Source of the DNA: Kiloniellaceae bacterium
GTDB taxonomy: Bacteria > Pseudomonadota > Alphaproteobacteria > Kiloniellales > J153
Length of the DNA: 63,084 bases
NCBI GenBank assembly: GCA_021776135.1
Contig: JAJFGL010000045.1
Coordinates: forward strand, 1-63,084
Reading direction: 5' to 3'
In this document: positions 38,734 through 46,961 of the stretch, piece after piece
How the letters are laid out: each line of letters begins with the position of its first letter
Position numbering within the stretch: the first letter of the stretch is position 1
The notes under the pieces: generated by a model
Told to the model about the DNA's origin: nothing
The model's database searches: none
Seen by the model: the letters and a program-made list of their open reading frames with translations, nothing else
Translations under genes and position numbers: made by a program

Positions 38734-39419
38734 GGCGAAATCCTGTCCGCAAGCGCGAACCCGGCGACGGGACGCGCCTCCAAGTCACGGAGATATTTCA
38801 CAGCCTGCAAGGCGAGGGCCCCTACGCCGGGCGCCCGGCCCTTTTCATTCGCCTAACCGGATGCAATCTGCGCTGCTGGTGGTGCGACACGCAATGGAAC
38901 GACGAAACCGATCCTTATCTTCCAATCGAAGAAATCGTGCGTAGAGCGAGAGACTTGGCGCGGGAGACAACGGCCCTCGCGGTGATCACCGGCGGCGAAC
39001 CTGTGCGCCAAGCGCTGCATAGGCTGCTGCCCGCCTTGCACCGCCGCGGCTTTCGCGCGCAGATCGAAACTGCGGGCACCTTGTGGCAGGACTGCCTAGC
39101 CGCGCCCTACGTCGATATCGTGGTAAGCCCGAAGACGCCGAAGATCCACCCGGAAATTCATGGCCGCGCGCGCGCCTTTAAATACGTGACGAGGGTGGGC
39201 GAGATCGGCGCGGATGGGCTGCCGGTGCGCGCGACACAGGTCGCCGGCGGCAAGGCCGTCCTGGCCCGGCCCCGGCCCGGGGCTCCGGTGTATCTATCGC
39301 CCTGCGATGAGTTCGACGATGCGCGAAACCGGGCCAACCGCCGCGCGGTAGCCGAAACCGCGCTCGCGCACGGCTACACGGCCGGTATTCAACTCCACAA
39401 GATCTTCGACCTGCCATAA
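38727..39419 (+). CDS. queE: 7-carboxy-7-deazaguanine synthase (radical SAM)
   Basis: This 230-residue protein has the radical SAM cluster motif in [15 protein letters not shown] (CxxxCxxC), preceded by [21 protein letters not shown] and followed by [10 protein letters not shown] and [21 protein letters not shown] and KYVTRVGEI also fit QueE. It makes the deazapurine ring from carboxytetrahydropterin, directly upstream of QueC in the pathway. It overlaps queC, so the pair is coupled. queD is not seen nearby. Confidence 0.94.
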   Translation: MLGRNPVRKREPGDGTRLQVTEIFHSLQGEGPYAGRPALFIRLTGCNLRCWWCDTQWNDETDPYLPIEEIVRRARDLARETTALAVITGGEPVRQALHRLLPALHRRGFRAQIETAGTLWQDCLAAPYVDIVVSPKTPKIHPEIHGRARAFKYVTRVGEIGADGLPVRATQVAGGKAVLARPRPGAPVYLSPCDEFDDARNRANRRAVAETALAHGYTAGIQLHKIFDLP

Positions 39420-39461
39420 ACGGCGCAATTTATCCGCTCCCATCTTGCGGGACCCTTCATA

Positions 39462-39485
39462 CGGCTATTCCAAGTGCGGGTGAGG
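39462..39485 (+). repeat. Near-copy of the nrdJ 3' end, after queE
   Basis: This 24-nt stretch matches 37931-37954 (the nrdJ end) at 22 positions. Both differences are synonymous in the nrdJ frame (Tyr TAC/TAT, Lys AAA/AAG), so it still reads GYSKCG-stop. The two copies bracket queC-queE in direct orientation. The sequence before this copy does not match nrdJ. Confidence 0.7.
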
Positions 39486-39513
39486 AGCAAAGCGATCAGC
39501 GGCGGAAAGCGCT

Positions 39514-39978
39514 CTAGAAGCCCAAATCCGAAAGCCCAGGATGATCGTCGGGGCGGCGTCCTAGAGTCCAGGTGAACTTGCGGTCTGCTTCGGCGATTGG
39601 ATGTTCGTTTATGCTGGCAATGCGCCGGCGCATTAGGCCGTCATCGTCGAATTCCCAATTTTCATTTCCGTAGGCTCGGAACCAATTGCCGCTGTCGTCA
39701 TGATATTCATAGGCGAAGCGGACAGCGATTCGATTGCCGCCATAGGTCCACAGCTCCTTGATCAGCCGATAGCTGAGCTCTTTATCCCATTTGCGCGTTA
39801 AAAACGCCGCGATATTCTCGCGTCCATTAATGAACTCAGCACGATTTCGCCACTGACTTTCCAGTGTGTAGGCGAGCGCCACCTTGGCTGGGTTCCGGCT
39901 ATTCCAAGCATCCTCCGCCATCCGAACCTTTTGTTTGGCGGTCTCTTCGGTAAATGGGGGCAAGGGCGGTCTCGACAT
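39514..39978 (-). CDS. DUF1348 / NTF2-like (SnoaL-fold) protein
   Basis: This 154-residue protein contains [59 protein letters not shown] and [18 protein letters not shown], the DUF1348 pattern within the NTF2/SnoaL cone fold. The family function is unknown, possibly a small-molecule isomerase or hydrolase. It is the last gene of a minus-strand cassette with the flavin oxidoreductase and the VOC protein. By eye, the codons are less GC-biased than in the flanking core genes. Confidence 0.85.
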   Translation of the reverse strand: MSRPPLPPFTEETAKQKVRMAEDAWNSRNPAKVALAYTLESQWRNRAEFINGRENIAAFLTRKWDKELSYRLIKELWTYGGNRIAVRFAYEYHDDSGNWFRAYGNENWEFDDDGLMRRRIASINEHPIAEADRKFTWTLGRRPDDHPGLSDLGF

Positions 39979-40043
39979 AGTTGGATCCTGTCGATTGGGG
40001 TTAATGAGACTTGCGGTGGAGATATGACATCAATCTCTTACGA

Positions 40044-41693
40044 TCACCCGCTAGGTCCGAACGATTCCGTATGAATACTTTCCGACGGAATACCGTGTTC
40101 CTCCAAGGCGTCCTGAATGTCCGCCATAAATCCCGCCGGACCGCAGAGCAGATAATGCGCCTCGGGAATAGCCATAAACGATCTAATCAAGCCGGCATCG
40201 ACCCGTCCCTCGCTATGGTAGTCGGTGCCGAGCTTATCTTTAGCGAGCGGCCTGCTGTATGCGATATGTATGTTGATCGTAGAATGGCCGGCGGCAAGTT
40301 CTCTCATTTCGCCCGCTAAAGCATGGTGGTCGCTGTCGCGGGCGCCATGCACGAACCAGACCGGACGCACACCGTCTTCGCCCGCCAGGGAATGAAGCAT
40401 GGCCGCCATGGGCGTTATACCCACACCCGCGCTCACCAGTACGACCGGGCATGAGTCGCACGGAAGGATAAGATCGCCCGCCGGTTTGCGGGCATCGATA
40501 AAGGCGCCAACTTCCAGGCGGTCGTGAAGGTAGCGCGAGGCAAGGCCCCTGGCTTCGCGCTTTACCGAAATCCGGTATCGCCCGGTACTTGGCGGACCGG
40601 AGAGAGAATAGGTGCGGCTTAACGCGCTGCCTATGCCTGGTGCGTCGATCTCGATCGGCAGGTATTGGCCCGCTTCGTAGAGAGGCAGCGGGCCGCCATC
40701 GCGGGCTTCAAAAACAAATGACGTAATCTCGGCGCTCTCCCGGGTCTTTTTCATAAGACGTAGAGAGCGAACGGAATCGGCGGTTGCGTCCCATCGCAAT
40801 GGCACGGCCGCCGGGAGTTCCACAACCTCTTCGATATGGAATGCGACCAAACGCCGGGCGCCGGTGATCGCCGCGACGGCGTCCGACTCCCAATCGATCG
40901 ACGTCCGTCCGGTCAATTGCAAGAGACTCCCCGTTACAAAATCCACGAACAGAAAGCCTGCTCTGGGATCGAGCGCGAGATTGCCGAGGGTATTGAAGTG
41001 GTTGTTTCCCGCAAAATCGGGAAACCGTATTTGCGTTTCGCTCAAGACCTCCACGAATCCGGGTTCACCGCCGCGGTGCGAAGCATCCATGCCATGAGTT
41101 GGGCTTTCGCCCTCCCCCCGGTGGCCGCTGGCGATAAAGAATGTATCGGCCGCCGATATCCACGCCTTTTGCGGCGCTGTGAGACGGGAACTCCTAATCG
41201 GAGTCCCCGCTTTCCCATCGCCGGCCCGCCGCCACGCGCGCTCGCGAATATACTGGGGGCAGTTGCCGAACGACTGGTCCACGGTGAATACCAGGTTGCC
41301 GCCGGCGCCCTCGCTGACGCGGCCATTGACACGATTGCGCCGGCGGCTGGCGAGTTCGATGCCGAGCAGCCCGAGATGAGCCCCCGATGTAAGGGCGCCC
41401 TCCAGGGCGTCGCCGGCGATGGGTACCGCGGCCATCGCCAGCGACCTGGGATCGGGAGAGGCGATGAAGCCCTCGGGACCGGTGAGCAAAGTCACCCACG
41501 GGCGCCCTTCACGGTCGCGCGCCGCCGCTACCAAGAAGGGCAGGGAAGTATGAAAGTCGCGGTGCGCTTCCGGCATGAAGGGGCGCACGACCTTGCGGGC
41601 CCAGTGTTCGATATCCAGGACACCCATCCGCTTCTGAACTTCCCGTTCCCCGGGATGGAATGGGGAATCGCTTTCGGTCCACTCGCCGGCCAT
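40044..41693 (-). CDS. Fused FMN-binding (PNPOx-like) and ferredoxin reductase-like oxidoreductase
   Basis: In this protein of about 549 residues, residues 1-310 resemble pyridoxamine-phosphate-oxidase-fold proteins (SPFHPGEREVQKRMG, FIASGHRGEGESPTHGMDAS, FPDFAGNNHFNTLGNL). The C-terminal part is an FAD/NAD(P) reductase (LSRTYSLSG, VLVSAGVGITPMAAMLHSL, YLLCGPAGFM). The protein stops at IHTESFGPSG, exactly where related fusions continue into a C-terminal 2Fe-2S ferredoxin domain, so that domain is absent. ATG 41693 has GGGAG upstream; ATG 41708 is an alternative. It probably transfers electrons from NAD(P)H to a flavin site. The partner is unknown. Confidence 0.82.
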   Translation of the reverse strand: MAGEWTESDSPFHPGEREVQKRMGVLDIEHWARKVVRPFMPEAHRDFHTSLPFLVAAARDREGRPWVTLLTGPEGFIASPDPRSLAMAAVPIAGDALEGALTSGAHLGLLGIELASRRRNRVNGRVSEGAGGNLVFTVDQSFGNCPQYIRERAWRRAGDGKAGTPIRSSRLTAPQKAWISAADTFFIASGHRGEGESPTHGMDASHRGGEPGFVEVLSETQIRFPDFAGNNHFNTLGNLALDPRAGFLFVDFVTGSLLQLTGRTSIDWESDAVAAITGARRLVAFHIEEVVELPAAVPLRWDATADSVRSLRLMKKTRESAEITSFVFEARDGGPLPLYEAGQYLPIEIDAPGIGSALSRTYSLSGPPSTGRYRISVKREARGLASRYLHDRLEVGAFIDARKPAGDLILPCDSCPVVLVSAGVGITPMAAMLHSLAGEDGVRPVWFVHGARDSDHHALAGEMRELAAGHSTINIHIAYSRPLAKDKLGTDYHSEGRVDAGLIRSFMAIPEAHYLLCGPAGFMADIQDALEEHGIPSESIHTESFGPSG

Positions 41694-41740
41694 TGGTTTT
41701 GCTCCCATTTAAGCGACTGCCGTTGCACCGTGCCTTGGGC

Positions 41741-42151
41741 TTAGGCCGCCAGGGCGATGAGTTCCATGCGAATGCCACCGGGTATCGAGATCATCATATG
41801 CTTAGTTGGGCCGCCGCCAAGCGATTCGGGGGCGAATTCGATCTCGACTCCATCGGTTTCACTCAGGCTCCGATATAGTTTATCGAGCACCGCATCGTTT
41901 TGAACCTTCAAGGCCAAATGATGGAGGCCAACAACATTTTTGCGGTCGAAGGGGATCGCGGTTCCGGGGTTTTTAGCCTGCCACAATGTAATCATCGTAG
42001 CTCCATCGCTTAGGAATACGGCCGGGTAGTCGGGCACTTCGCCCACCTGCTCGAAGCCCAGAGAATCGATAAAAAAGGATCGTGTCTGGGATAAATCGGA
42101 AACCGTAAGCCCGATGTGATGCGCGCCTTGGGTCAATGCCGTTGCCGTCAT
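41741..42151 (-). CDS. VOC (glyoxalase/dioxygenase superfamily) protein
   Basis: This 136-residue protein has two VOC half-modules: HHIGLTVSDLSQTRSFFIDS LGFE (first metal His) and VGLHHLALKVQ (second His), ending GGIRMELIAL with the metal Glu. It is a metal-dependent enzyme acting on a small molecule, such as a glyoxalase, isomerase or thiol transferase. It is first in the minus-strand cassette and divergent from a LysR regulator, which probably controls it. Confidence 0.88.
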   Translation of the reverse strand: MTATALTQGAHHIGLTVSDLSQTRSFFIDSLGFEQVGEVPDYPAVFLSDGATMITLWQAKNPGTAIPFDRKNVVGLHHLALKVQNDAVLDKLYRSLSETDGVEIEFAPESLGGGPTKHMMISIPGGIRMELIALAA

Positions 42152-42237
42152 GGTTTTACTCCTCGATGCAGCGCCACTCGGCGACCCAGGATGTGTCTGC
42201 CTCCTCGGTGCTACAGAGGGTAAAATAACTATTTCAT

Positions 42238-42266
42238 TTCCATAATGGTATTAGTATAATATGGAA
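42238..42266. promoter_or_regulatory. AT-rich divergent promoter with a LysR-type inverted repeat
   Basis: TTCCATA (42238-42244) and TATGGAA (42260-42266) form a perfect 7-bp inverted repeat with a 15-nt AT-rich centre, midway between the divergent VOC and LysR genes. A TATAAT (42255-42260) facing the LysR gene overlaps it, suggesting autoregulation. The 143-nt gap is much more AT-rich than its surroundings. Confidence 0.55.
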
Positions 42267-42294
42267 GATATTATTTTATAATACGGAATAATCA

Positions 42295-43194
42295 ATGGAC
42301 CGGCTTCAAACCATGTCTGTCTTCATTGAGGTCGCGGACCAAGCGGGGTTCGCGGCCGCCGCGCGGCGACTAAACTTGTCGCCACCCTCGGTAACCCGTG
42401 CGGTATCGGAACTGGAGGCCAGGCTCGGGGCACGGCTGTTCCATCGCACGACCCGGTCGGTCCAGCTAACCGAAGCGGGCGAGCGTTTTCTCGCCGATTG
42501 CCGGCGAATTTTGTCCGAGATCGACATCGCCGAACAGCATGCCGCCGGGCTTCATACCCAGCCGAGTGGCCTGGTCACGGTAACCTCTTCGGTTTTGTTC
42601 GGACGCACGGTATTGGCGCCGGTGCTTCTCGGCCTCTTGAATGCGTATCCGGATATTTCCGTCATGGCCATGGCCGCCGACCGTGTGGTTCACATGTATG
42701 AGGATGGAATCGATGTCGCCGTGCGCATCGCCCACCTGCCGGATTCATCCTTGACGGCCATCCGTGCCGGCAAGGTGCGGAAGGTTTTATGCGCGTCGAA
42801 AGACTACCTGGCGGATCATGGCCGTCCGGCGCACCCTTCCGGCCTCGTGGATCACGACCTGATCGACTTTGTAAATTTGACCGCCGCCGGGGAATGGATA
42901 TTCGGCGGCGATAACGATCCTATCGTCCATAAACCGATGTCCCGGTTTCGCGTGAATAACGCCGAAGTCGCAATTGAAGCCGCCAAAGCCGGCCACGGCA
43001 TCGCCCGCGTATTTTCATACATGATCGCGGCCGAGCTTAAGTCAGGCGACTTAGAGATAGTCCTCGATGGTTATGAGCCTCCCGCCGTTCCTGTCCATGT
43101 CGTCCACAAAGAAGCGGGGCAGACTTCCGCCCGGGTACGCGCTGTCGTCGACTATCTTGTTCAAGGATTGCGAAAACACCCGGCGATACGTTAG
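42295..43194 (+). CDS. LysR-family transcriptional regulator
   Basis: This 299-residue regulator has an N-terminal winged helix-turn-helix (residues 1-60: FAAAARRLNLSPPSVTRAVSELEARLGARLFHR split over the recognition helix and wing) and a C-terminal periplasmic-binding-like effector domain from about residue 90. It belongs to the CrgA-like LysR group by its VTSSVLFGRTVLAP and GIDVAVRIAHLPDSS segments. It is divergent from the VOC / flavin oxidoreductase / DUF1348 cassette and is its likely regulator. The effector is unknown. Confidence 0.92.
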   Translation: MDRLQTMSVFIEVADQAGFAAAARRLNLSPPSVTRAVSELEARLGARLFHRTTRSVQLTEAGERFLADCRRILSEIDIAEQHAAGLHTQPSGLVTVTSSVLFGRTVLAPVLLGLLNAYPDISVMAMAADRVVHMYEDGIDVAVRIAHLPDSSLTAIRAGKVRKVLCASKDYLADHGRPAHPSGLVDHDLIDFVNLTAAGEWIFGGDNDPIVHKPMSRFRVNNAEVAIEAAKAGHGIARVFSYMIAAELKSGDLEIVLDGYEPPAVPVHVVHKEAGQTSARVRAVVDYLVQGLRKHPAIR

Positions 43195-43220
43195 TGGCGA
43201 AGGCCGGCGGATGGCGCGGG

Positions 43221-43790
43221 CTACGCGCCGCGCCGCGCCTCGGCCTGCTTCAGCAGGCGTTCCAGTGGGCGGTCGGGCAGGCCCAGGGCGCGCAGGTGGT
43301 GGACCGTGTTGCGCAGGTAATCCAGACAGGAACCTCTATCGCCCACGCCCTGCAAGACGCGCTCGATGGTTTGTTCCAGGGTCAGGCGGCCGGTGTATTG
43401 GCCATGGCCGCGGTCGACCACATAGGTTATCGCGGTGACCGGCCCGGCGTCGCTACGCACATGCAGCCAGCACGGATTATAGACGCCGGTAAGCATCTCG
43501 CGCTCGATGAGGTAGGCCATGACCGCATCGCCCTCCGCCGCCGGCACCCGGTAGAGCATGCCCCGGCACGAACCGCCCCGGTCCAGGCCCAGGACAAGAC
43601 CAGGACAGGCCGGTGTGCCGCGATAACTGTGGGAGGCGACGCAGAAATGCCGGTGATAGCCATGAAGGCGGCCGGGACGCACCTCCAGGTGGGGAAAGCC
43701 CGGATGCCACATGAGAGAGCCATAACCGAAGACCCAGAAATCTCGATCCGGCGGCGGCTTCGGGTGCGGTTTCGTTACTGCGTAGTCCAA
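43221..43790 (-). CDS. Gamma-glutamylcyclotransferase, ChaC-like
   Basis: The core VFGYGSLMWHPGFPHLE, GYHRHFCVASHSYRGTPACPG and AYLIEREMLTGVY (Glu of REM as probable base) identifies the ChaC family, which degrades glutathione to 5-oxoproline and Cys-Gly. There is no ATG or GTG close upstream of the conserved core. TTG 43790 (about 189 residues) is the best available start. The open frame runs on upstream through a palindromic repeat (43821-43901) into tyrA, reading VIPDLIRDL and IPDQVRDD, so the original start may have been lost or displaced by repeat insertion. Confidence 0.8.
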   Translation of the reverse strand: MDYAVTKPHPKPPPDRDFWVFGYGSLMWHPGFPHLEVRPGRLHGYHRHFCVASHSYRGTPACPGLVLGLDRGGSCRGMLYRVPAAEGDAVMAYLIEREMLTGVYNPCWLHVRSDAGPVTAITYVVDRGHGQYTGRLTLEQTIERVLQGVGDRGSCLDYLRNTVHHLRALGLPDRPLERLLKQAEARRGA

Positions 43791-43820
43791 GGCAACCAGT
43801 GCGGTGGTGAGAAGAAAACC

Positions 43821-43901
43821 GTCATCCCGGACTTGATCCGGGATCTTCGGTTTGAGCGAGATTCGGATCCAGAAAAGATCCCGGATCAAGTCCGGGATGA
43901 C
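43821..43901. repeat. Palindromic element with 25-bp perfect arms
   Basis: The arms at 43821-43845 and 43877-43901 are perfect inverted repeats of 25 bp around a 31-nt loop. Each arm is itself a small hairpin (CCCGG-ACTTGAT-CCGGG). It sits between tyrA and the ChaC gene. A related element lies at 60258-60340, and a decayed half near 53436. I recall such VIPDLIRDL-encoding palindromes as widespread in alphaproteobacteria. Confidence 0.85.
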
Positions 43902-43921
43902 GCGTGTGGTTTGTATCTCGT

Positions 43922-44845
43922 CTAACTCGAATCCGGCTCGCGCGGGTCGAAGGTGCCGGCTTGATGTTCGGCCAGAACCTCGCGCCGGGCCACGCGGGTG
44001 CGCCGGAACATGTCTTCCAGCACCTCGCCCTCGCCCCAGCGGATGGCGCGCTGCAAGGCTGTCAGGTCCTCGCTGAAGCGTTGCAGCATCTCCAGCACCG
44101 CCTCGCGGTTGTTCAGGAAGATATCGCGCCACATGATCGGGTCCGAGGCCGCGATGCGGGTGAAATCGCGAAAACCGCCGGCGGAATACTTGGCGACCTC
44201 GCCTTGCAGGTCTTCTTCGGTGTTGCTGGCGGTGGACACGATGGTATAGGCGATCAAATGAGGCAGGTGGGAGGTGATCGCCAAAACCCGGTCGTGATGG
44301 CGGGCATCCATGTCCGCGACCATGGCCCCGCAAGCCCGCCACAGGGCGCGGACTTTCTCGACCGCCCCGGCATCGGTGCCGGGTGGCGGGGTCAGGATGC
44401 ACCAGCGATTCTCGAACAGTTCCGCGAAGCCGGCCTCGGGGCCCGATTTCTCGGAACCCGCGATGGGGTGGCCAGGAACGAAATGCACGCCTTCGGGAAT
44501 AAAGGGGCCCAGGTCGCGCACCACCGCCTGCTTGACCGAGCCGGCGTCGGTGACGATGGCGCCGGGCGCGAGCGCCGTCTCGATAGCGCGGCCGATGTCC
44601 TCGTAGGTGCCGACGGGGGTGCAGACCATGACCAGATCGGCGTCCGCGACCGCCGCCGCCGGGTCTTCAACCGCCGCGTCCGCAAGGCCGAGCGCCAGCA
44701 CCTTCTCGCGGCTGGCCGCCGAGCGGTTGCAGCCCACGATGGTCTTGGCCAAGCCGTGGCGGCGCATGGCCAGGGCCAGGGACGAGCCGATCAGTCCGAC
44801 ACCGATGATCGCGACTTTTTGGAACATCGGCGTCTCGGCGCTCAC
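43922..44845 (-). CDS. tyrA: Prephenate/arogenate dehydrogenase family protein
   Basis: This protein of about 307 residues starts at GTG 44845, overlapping the hisC stop in a GTGA arrangement. It has the NAD site VAIIGVGLIGSSLALAM, then TDAGSVKQAVV, FVPGHPIAGSEKSGPEAG and DARHHDRVLAITSHLPHLIAYTIV, where His residues contact substrate and catalysis. GGFRDFTRIAASDPIMWRDI completes the fold. It oxidises prephenate or arogenate in tyrosine synthesis. A longer upstream frame runs into hisC and is rejected. Confidence 0.93.
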   Translation of the reverse strand: MSAETPMFQKVAIIGVGLIGSSLALAMRRHGLAKTIVGCNRSAASREKVLALGLADAAVEDPAAAVADADLVMVCTPVGTYEDIGRAIETALAPGAIVTDAGSVKQAVVRDLGPFIPEGVHFVPGHPIAGSEKSGPEAGFAELFENRWCILTPPPGTDAGAVEKVRALWRACGAMVADMDARHHDRVLAITSHLPHLIAYTIVSTASNTEEDLQGEVAKYSAGGFRDFTRIAASDPIMWRDIFLNNREAVLEMLQRFSEDLTALQRAIRWGEGEVLEDMFRRTRVARREVLAEHQAGTFDPREPDSS

Positions 44846-45945
44846 GATGCCCCTCCCGCCCCGGCCATGAAGGCGGTCAGGGCCGCCGCGGCGGCGCGGG
44901 TTTCGTCCTCGGTTCCTATGCTGATACGCAGGCACTTGGGCAGGCCGTAGCCGGCCATGGCGCGGACCAGTATGCCCTGGGTCTTGAGGTGCGCCAGGGC
45001 CGCTTGCGCGCCGGTTTCCGGCTTACCGGGAAATTCCACCAGGATGAAATTTCCGGCGCTGGGATAAGGATGCAGCCCGGCGGCGCTCAAGCGTTCGCTC
45101 AGCCAGGCGCGCCACTTGGCGTTGTGCTGCCGCGAGCGCGCCACATGGCCGCTATCGGCAATCGCCGCTATGCCCGCCGCCTGGGCGGCCTGGGTCACAT
45201 TGAAGGGGCCGCGCAGGCGGTTAAGCACATCGGCCACGGCGGGCGGGCAATAAGCCCAGCCCAAGCGCAGGGACGCGAGCCCATGAATCTTGGAAAAGGT
45301 CCGGGTCATGACCACGTTATCGCCGGCCTCGACCATCCCGGCGCCGGCGCTGTAGTCCGCGTCCTCGACGTATTCGGCATAGGCGGCGTCGATGACCAGC
45401 AGCACGTCGCCGGGCAAGCCGTCACGCAGAGCCTGGACCCGCTCGGCGCTCAAGAGGCTGCCGGTCGGGTTGTTGGGGTTGGCCAGGAACACGACGCGGG
45501 TGCGCGCCGTCACCCGCGCCAGCATGGCCTCGACATCGGCGGTCATGTCGCGCTCCGGCGCCGCGACCGGGGTCGCGCCCATGATCTTGGCGGCGATGGG
45601 GTACATGAGGAACCCGTGGGCGCTGTGCAGCACCTCGTCGCCGGGTCCGGCGTAGCCGTGGACCAGGAAGGCGATTAACTCGTCCGAACCGGCGCCGCAC
45701 ACAATGCGCGCCGGGTCCAGGCCCTCGGCCTTTGCTATGGCTGCACGCAGGGGCGCCGCCGTGCCGTCGGGATAGCGGTGCAAGTCGTCCCTAAGGGCGC
45801 TGAAGGCGGCAATGGCGCGCGGGCTGGTCCCCAGTGGGTTTTCGTTCGACGCCAAACGCGCCGCGCGCTCGATGCCGGGGAGCGAAGCCTCGCCGCCGAT
45901 GTAGGGGGCGACCTCCAGAATACCGGGCCGCGGGCTCAGGGTCAT
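44842..45945 (-). CDS. hisC: Histidinol-phosphate / aromatic aminotransferase
   Basis: This 367-residue class I/II PLP aminotransferase has ASNENPLGTSPRA, YPDGTAAPLR, GAGSDELI, ANPNNPTGS, DAAYAEY and the PLP lysine in RTFSKIHGLASLRLGW. Its place between chorismate mutase and tyrA suggests use in phenylalanine/tyrosine transamination, although HisC activity is also possible; such enzymes are often bifunctional. ATG 45945 is chosen; ATG 45969 lies in the tandem-repeat spacer. The end overlaps tyrA by 4 nt. Confidence 0.92.
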   Translation of the reverse strand: MTLSPRPGILEVAPYIGGEASLPGIERAARLASNENPLGTSPRAIAAFSALRDDLHRYPDGTAAPLRAAIAKAEGLDPARIVCGAGSDELIAFLVHGYAGPGDEVLHSAHGFLMYPIAAKIMGATPVAAPERDMTADVEAMLARVTARTRVVFLANPNNPTGSLLSAERVQALRDGLPGDVLLVIDAAYAEYVEDADYSAGAGMVEAGDNVVMTRTFSKIHGLASLRLGWAYCPPAVADVLNRLRGPFNVTQAAQAAGIAAIADSGHVARSRQHNAKWRAWLSERLSAAGLHPYPSAGNFILVEFPGKPETGAQAALAHLKTQGILVRAMAGYGLPKCLRISIGTEDETRAAAAALTAFMAGAGGAS

Positions 45946-45952
45946 GGTGCGG

Positions 45953-46003
45953 TCATAGCCATGGCGCACTCATAATCATGGCGCGCTCATAGTCATGGCG
46001 CGG
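45953..46003. repeat. 17-bp tandem repeat at the chorismate mutase-hisC junction
   Basis: There are three consecutive 17-bp units starting at 45953, 45970 and 45987, each of the form TCATA-xx-CATGGCGC-xx, with partial copies on either side. They contain the stop codon of the upstream gene and fill the 47-nt space before the hisC start, so copy number changes would alter spacing. Confidence 0.8.
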
Positions 46004-46859
46004 TCATGACCTCGATCGAGAGCGGCACCGCGTAGCCGCCGCCGGACCAGACCTGAGAGATCGTCCCCTCGCCCAAGGCCGCGAGACTTTCCAAGCGCGC
46101 ATCGTCGTCCGCGACCCAGCCGCCGACCTCGATCAAGTGCAGGTATTGGCCGCTGTCTTCCTGGCTGACCCAAATGTCCAAGACCTCGAAGGAAGCCTCG
46201 GCCAGCAAGCCGCGCAAATGGCTGCGCGAGGCGACTTCCCTGGTTTCGATCAACAGGAAGGCGCAATCGCCGCCGGTCGGCTCGGGTCCGTCCAGGCTGA
46301 TGACCAGGGCCTCGGGATTGTCGGTATTCGGGGGCGCGACCGCCGCGAAGGGCAAGCGGGCGACGATCTTGGCCACGGAATCCCCGGTGCTCGCCAGGTT
46401 GCGCCACCAGGGGTTGGCCTCGTCGCCGCGCGGTATCGGCAAGACGCCCACGGTGGCCCGTCCGTCGGCGACCGCCTCCAAGACCTGGGCCGCCGAACGG
46501 TAGGCGGTAATCGGCGTCCGCCAGCCGTATTGGTCGCGGGCCAGATTGCGGTAACCGAAGGTGCCCTCGGGGGCATAGACCGCGACCGCGAGCTTGCCCT
46601 GGAGCGCGGTCAAGGCCGCGAACATCTCGCGCCAGATACGCACGATCAGCGCCTTGGGCAAGGGCCCGCGGTGGCGCGCGATCAGGCGGCGCAATACCTC
46701 GGCCTCGCGGCCCGGGCGGCTATGGCTGGCGACATCGCCCTTGGCCGCGCCAATGCTCTGCACGACTTCCGTGCGCTGCATCAGAAGGTCGTGCAGTTGC
46801 GCGTCGATCTCATCGATCCGCCGACGCAAATCGGTCAGGGCTTTGTCTTCAAGAGGCAT
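45993..46859 (-). CDS. Chorismate mutase with degenerate prephenate dehydratase-like domain
   Basis: In this 288-residue protein, residues 1-90 are an AroQ-type chorismate mutase (LRRRIDEIDAQLHDLLMQR, SRPGREAEVLRRLIAR, WREMFAALTALQ). The rest resembles a PheA dehydratase domain (AVYAPEGTFGYRNLARDQ, VGVLPIPRG) and an ACT-like tail (FEVLDIWVSQEDSGQYLHLIE), but the TRF catalytic motif is not present (the matching spot reads NTDNPEAL). It probably makes prephenate only, with a sensor-like C-terminus. It is first in an operon with hisC and tyrA. Confidence 0.85.
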   Translation of the reverse strand: MPLEDKALTDLRRRIDEIDAQLHDLLMQRTEVVQSIGAAKGDVASHSRPGREAEVLRRLIARHRGPLPKALIVRIWREMFAALTALQGKLAVAVYAPEGTFGYRNLARDQYGWRTPITAYRSAAQVLEAVADGRATVGVLPIPRGDEANPWWRNLASTGDSVAKIVARLPFAAVAPPNTDNPEALVISLDGPEPTGGDCAFLLIETREVASRSHLRGLLAEASFEVLDIWVSQEDSGQYLHLIEVGGWVADDDARLESLAALGEGTISQVWSGGGYAVPLSIEVMTAP

Positions 46860-46961
46860 GGAACCGCAGTTTTCCTGATACGGGGCGACTGGAAATAGTC
46901 TTAGCCCGAAGTAGGATTAAAGAAAACCTTACAGATTAACCCCTTGCGCGGGGGTGGGCCG

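Noticed and set aside
43791-44402. Upstream part of a 393-codon minus-strand frame leading into ChaC
   Set aside because: It overlaps tyrA in another phase and translates the palindromic element; only the ChaC core is supported.
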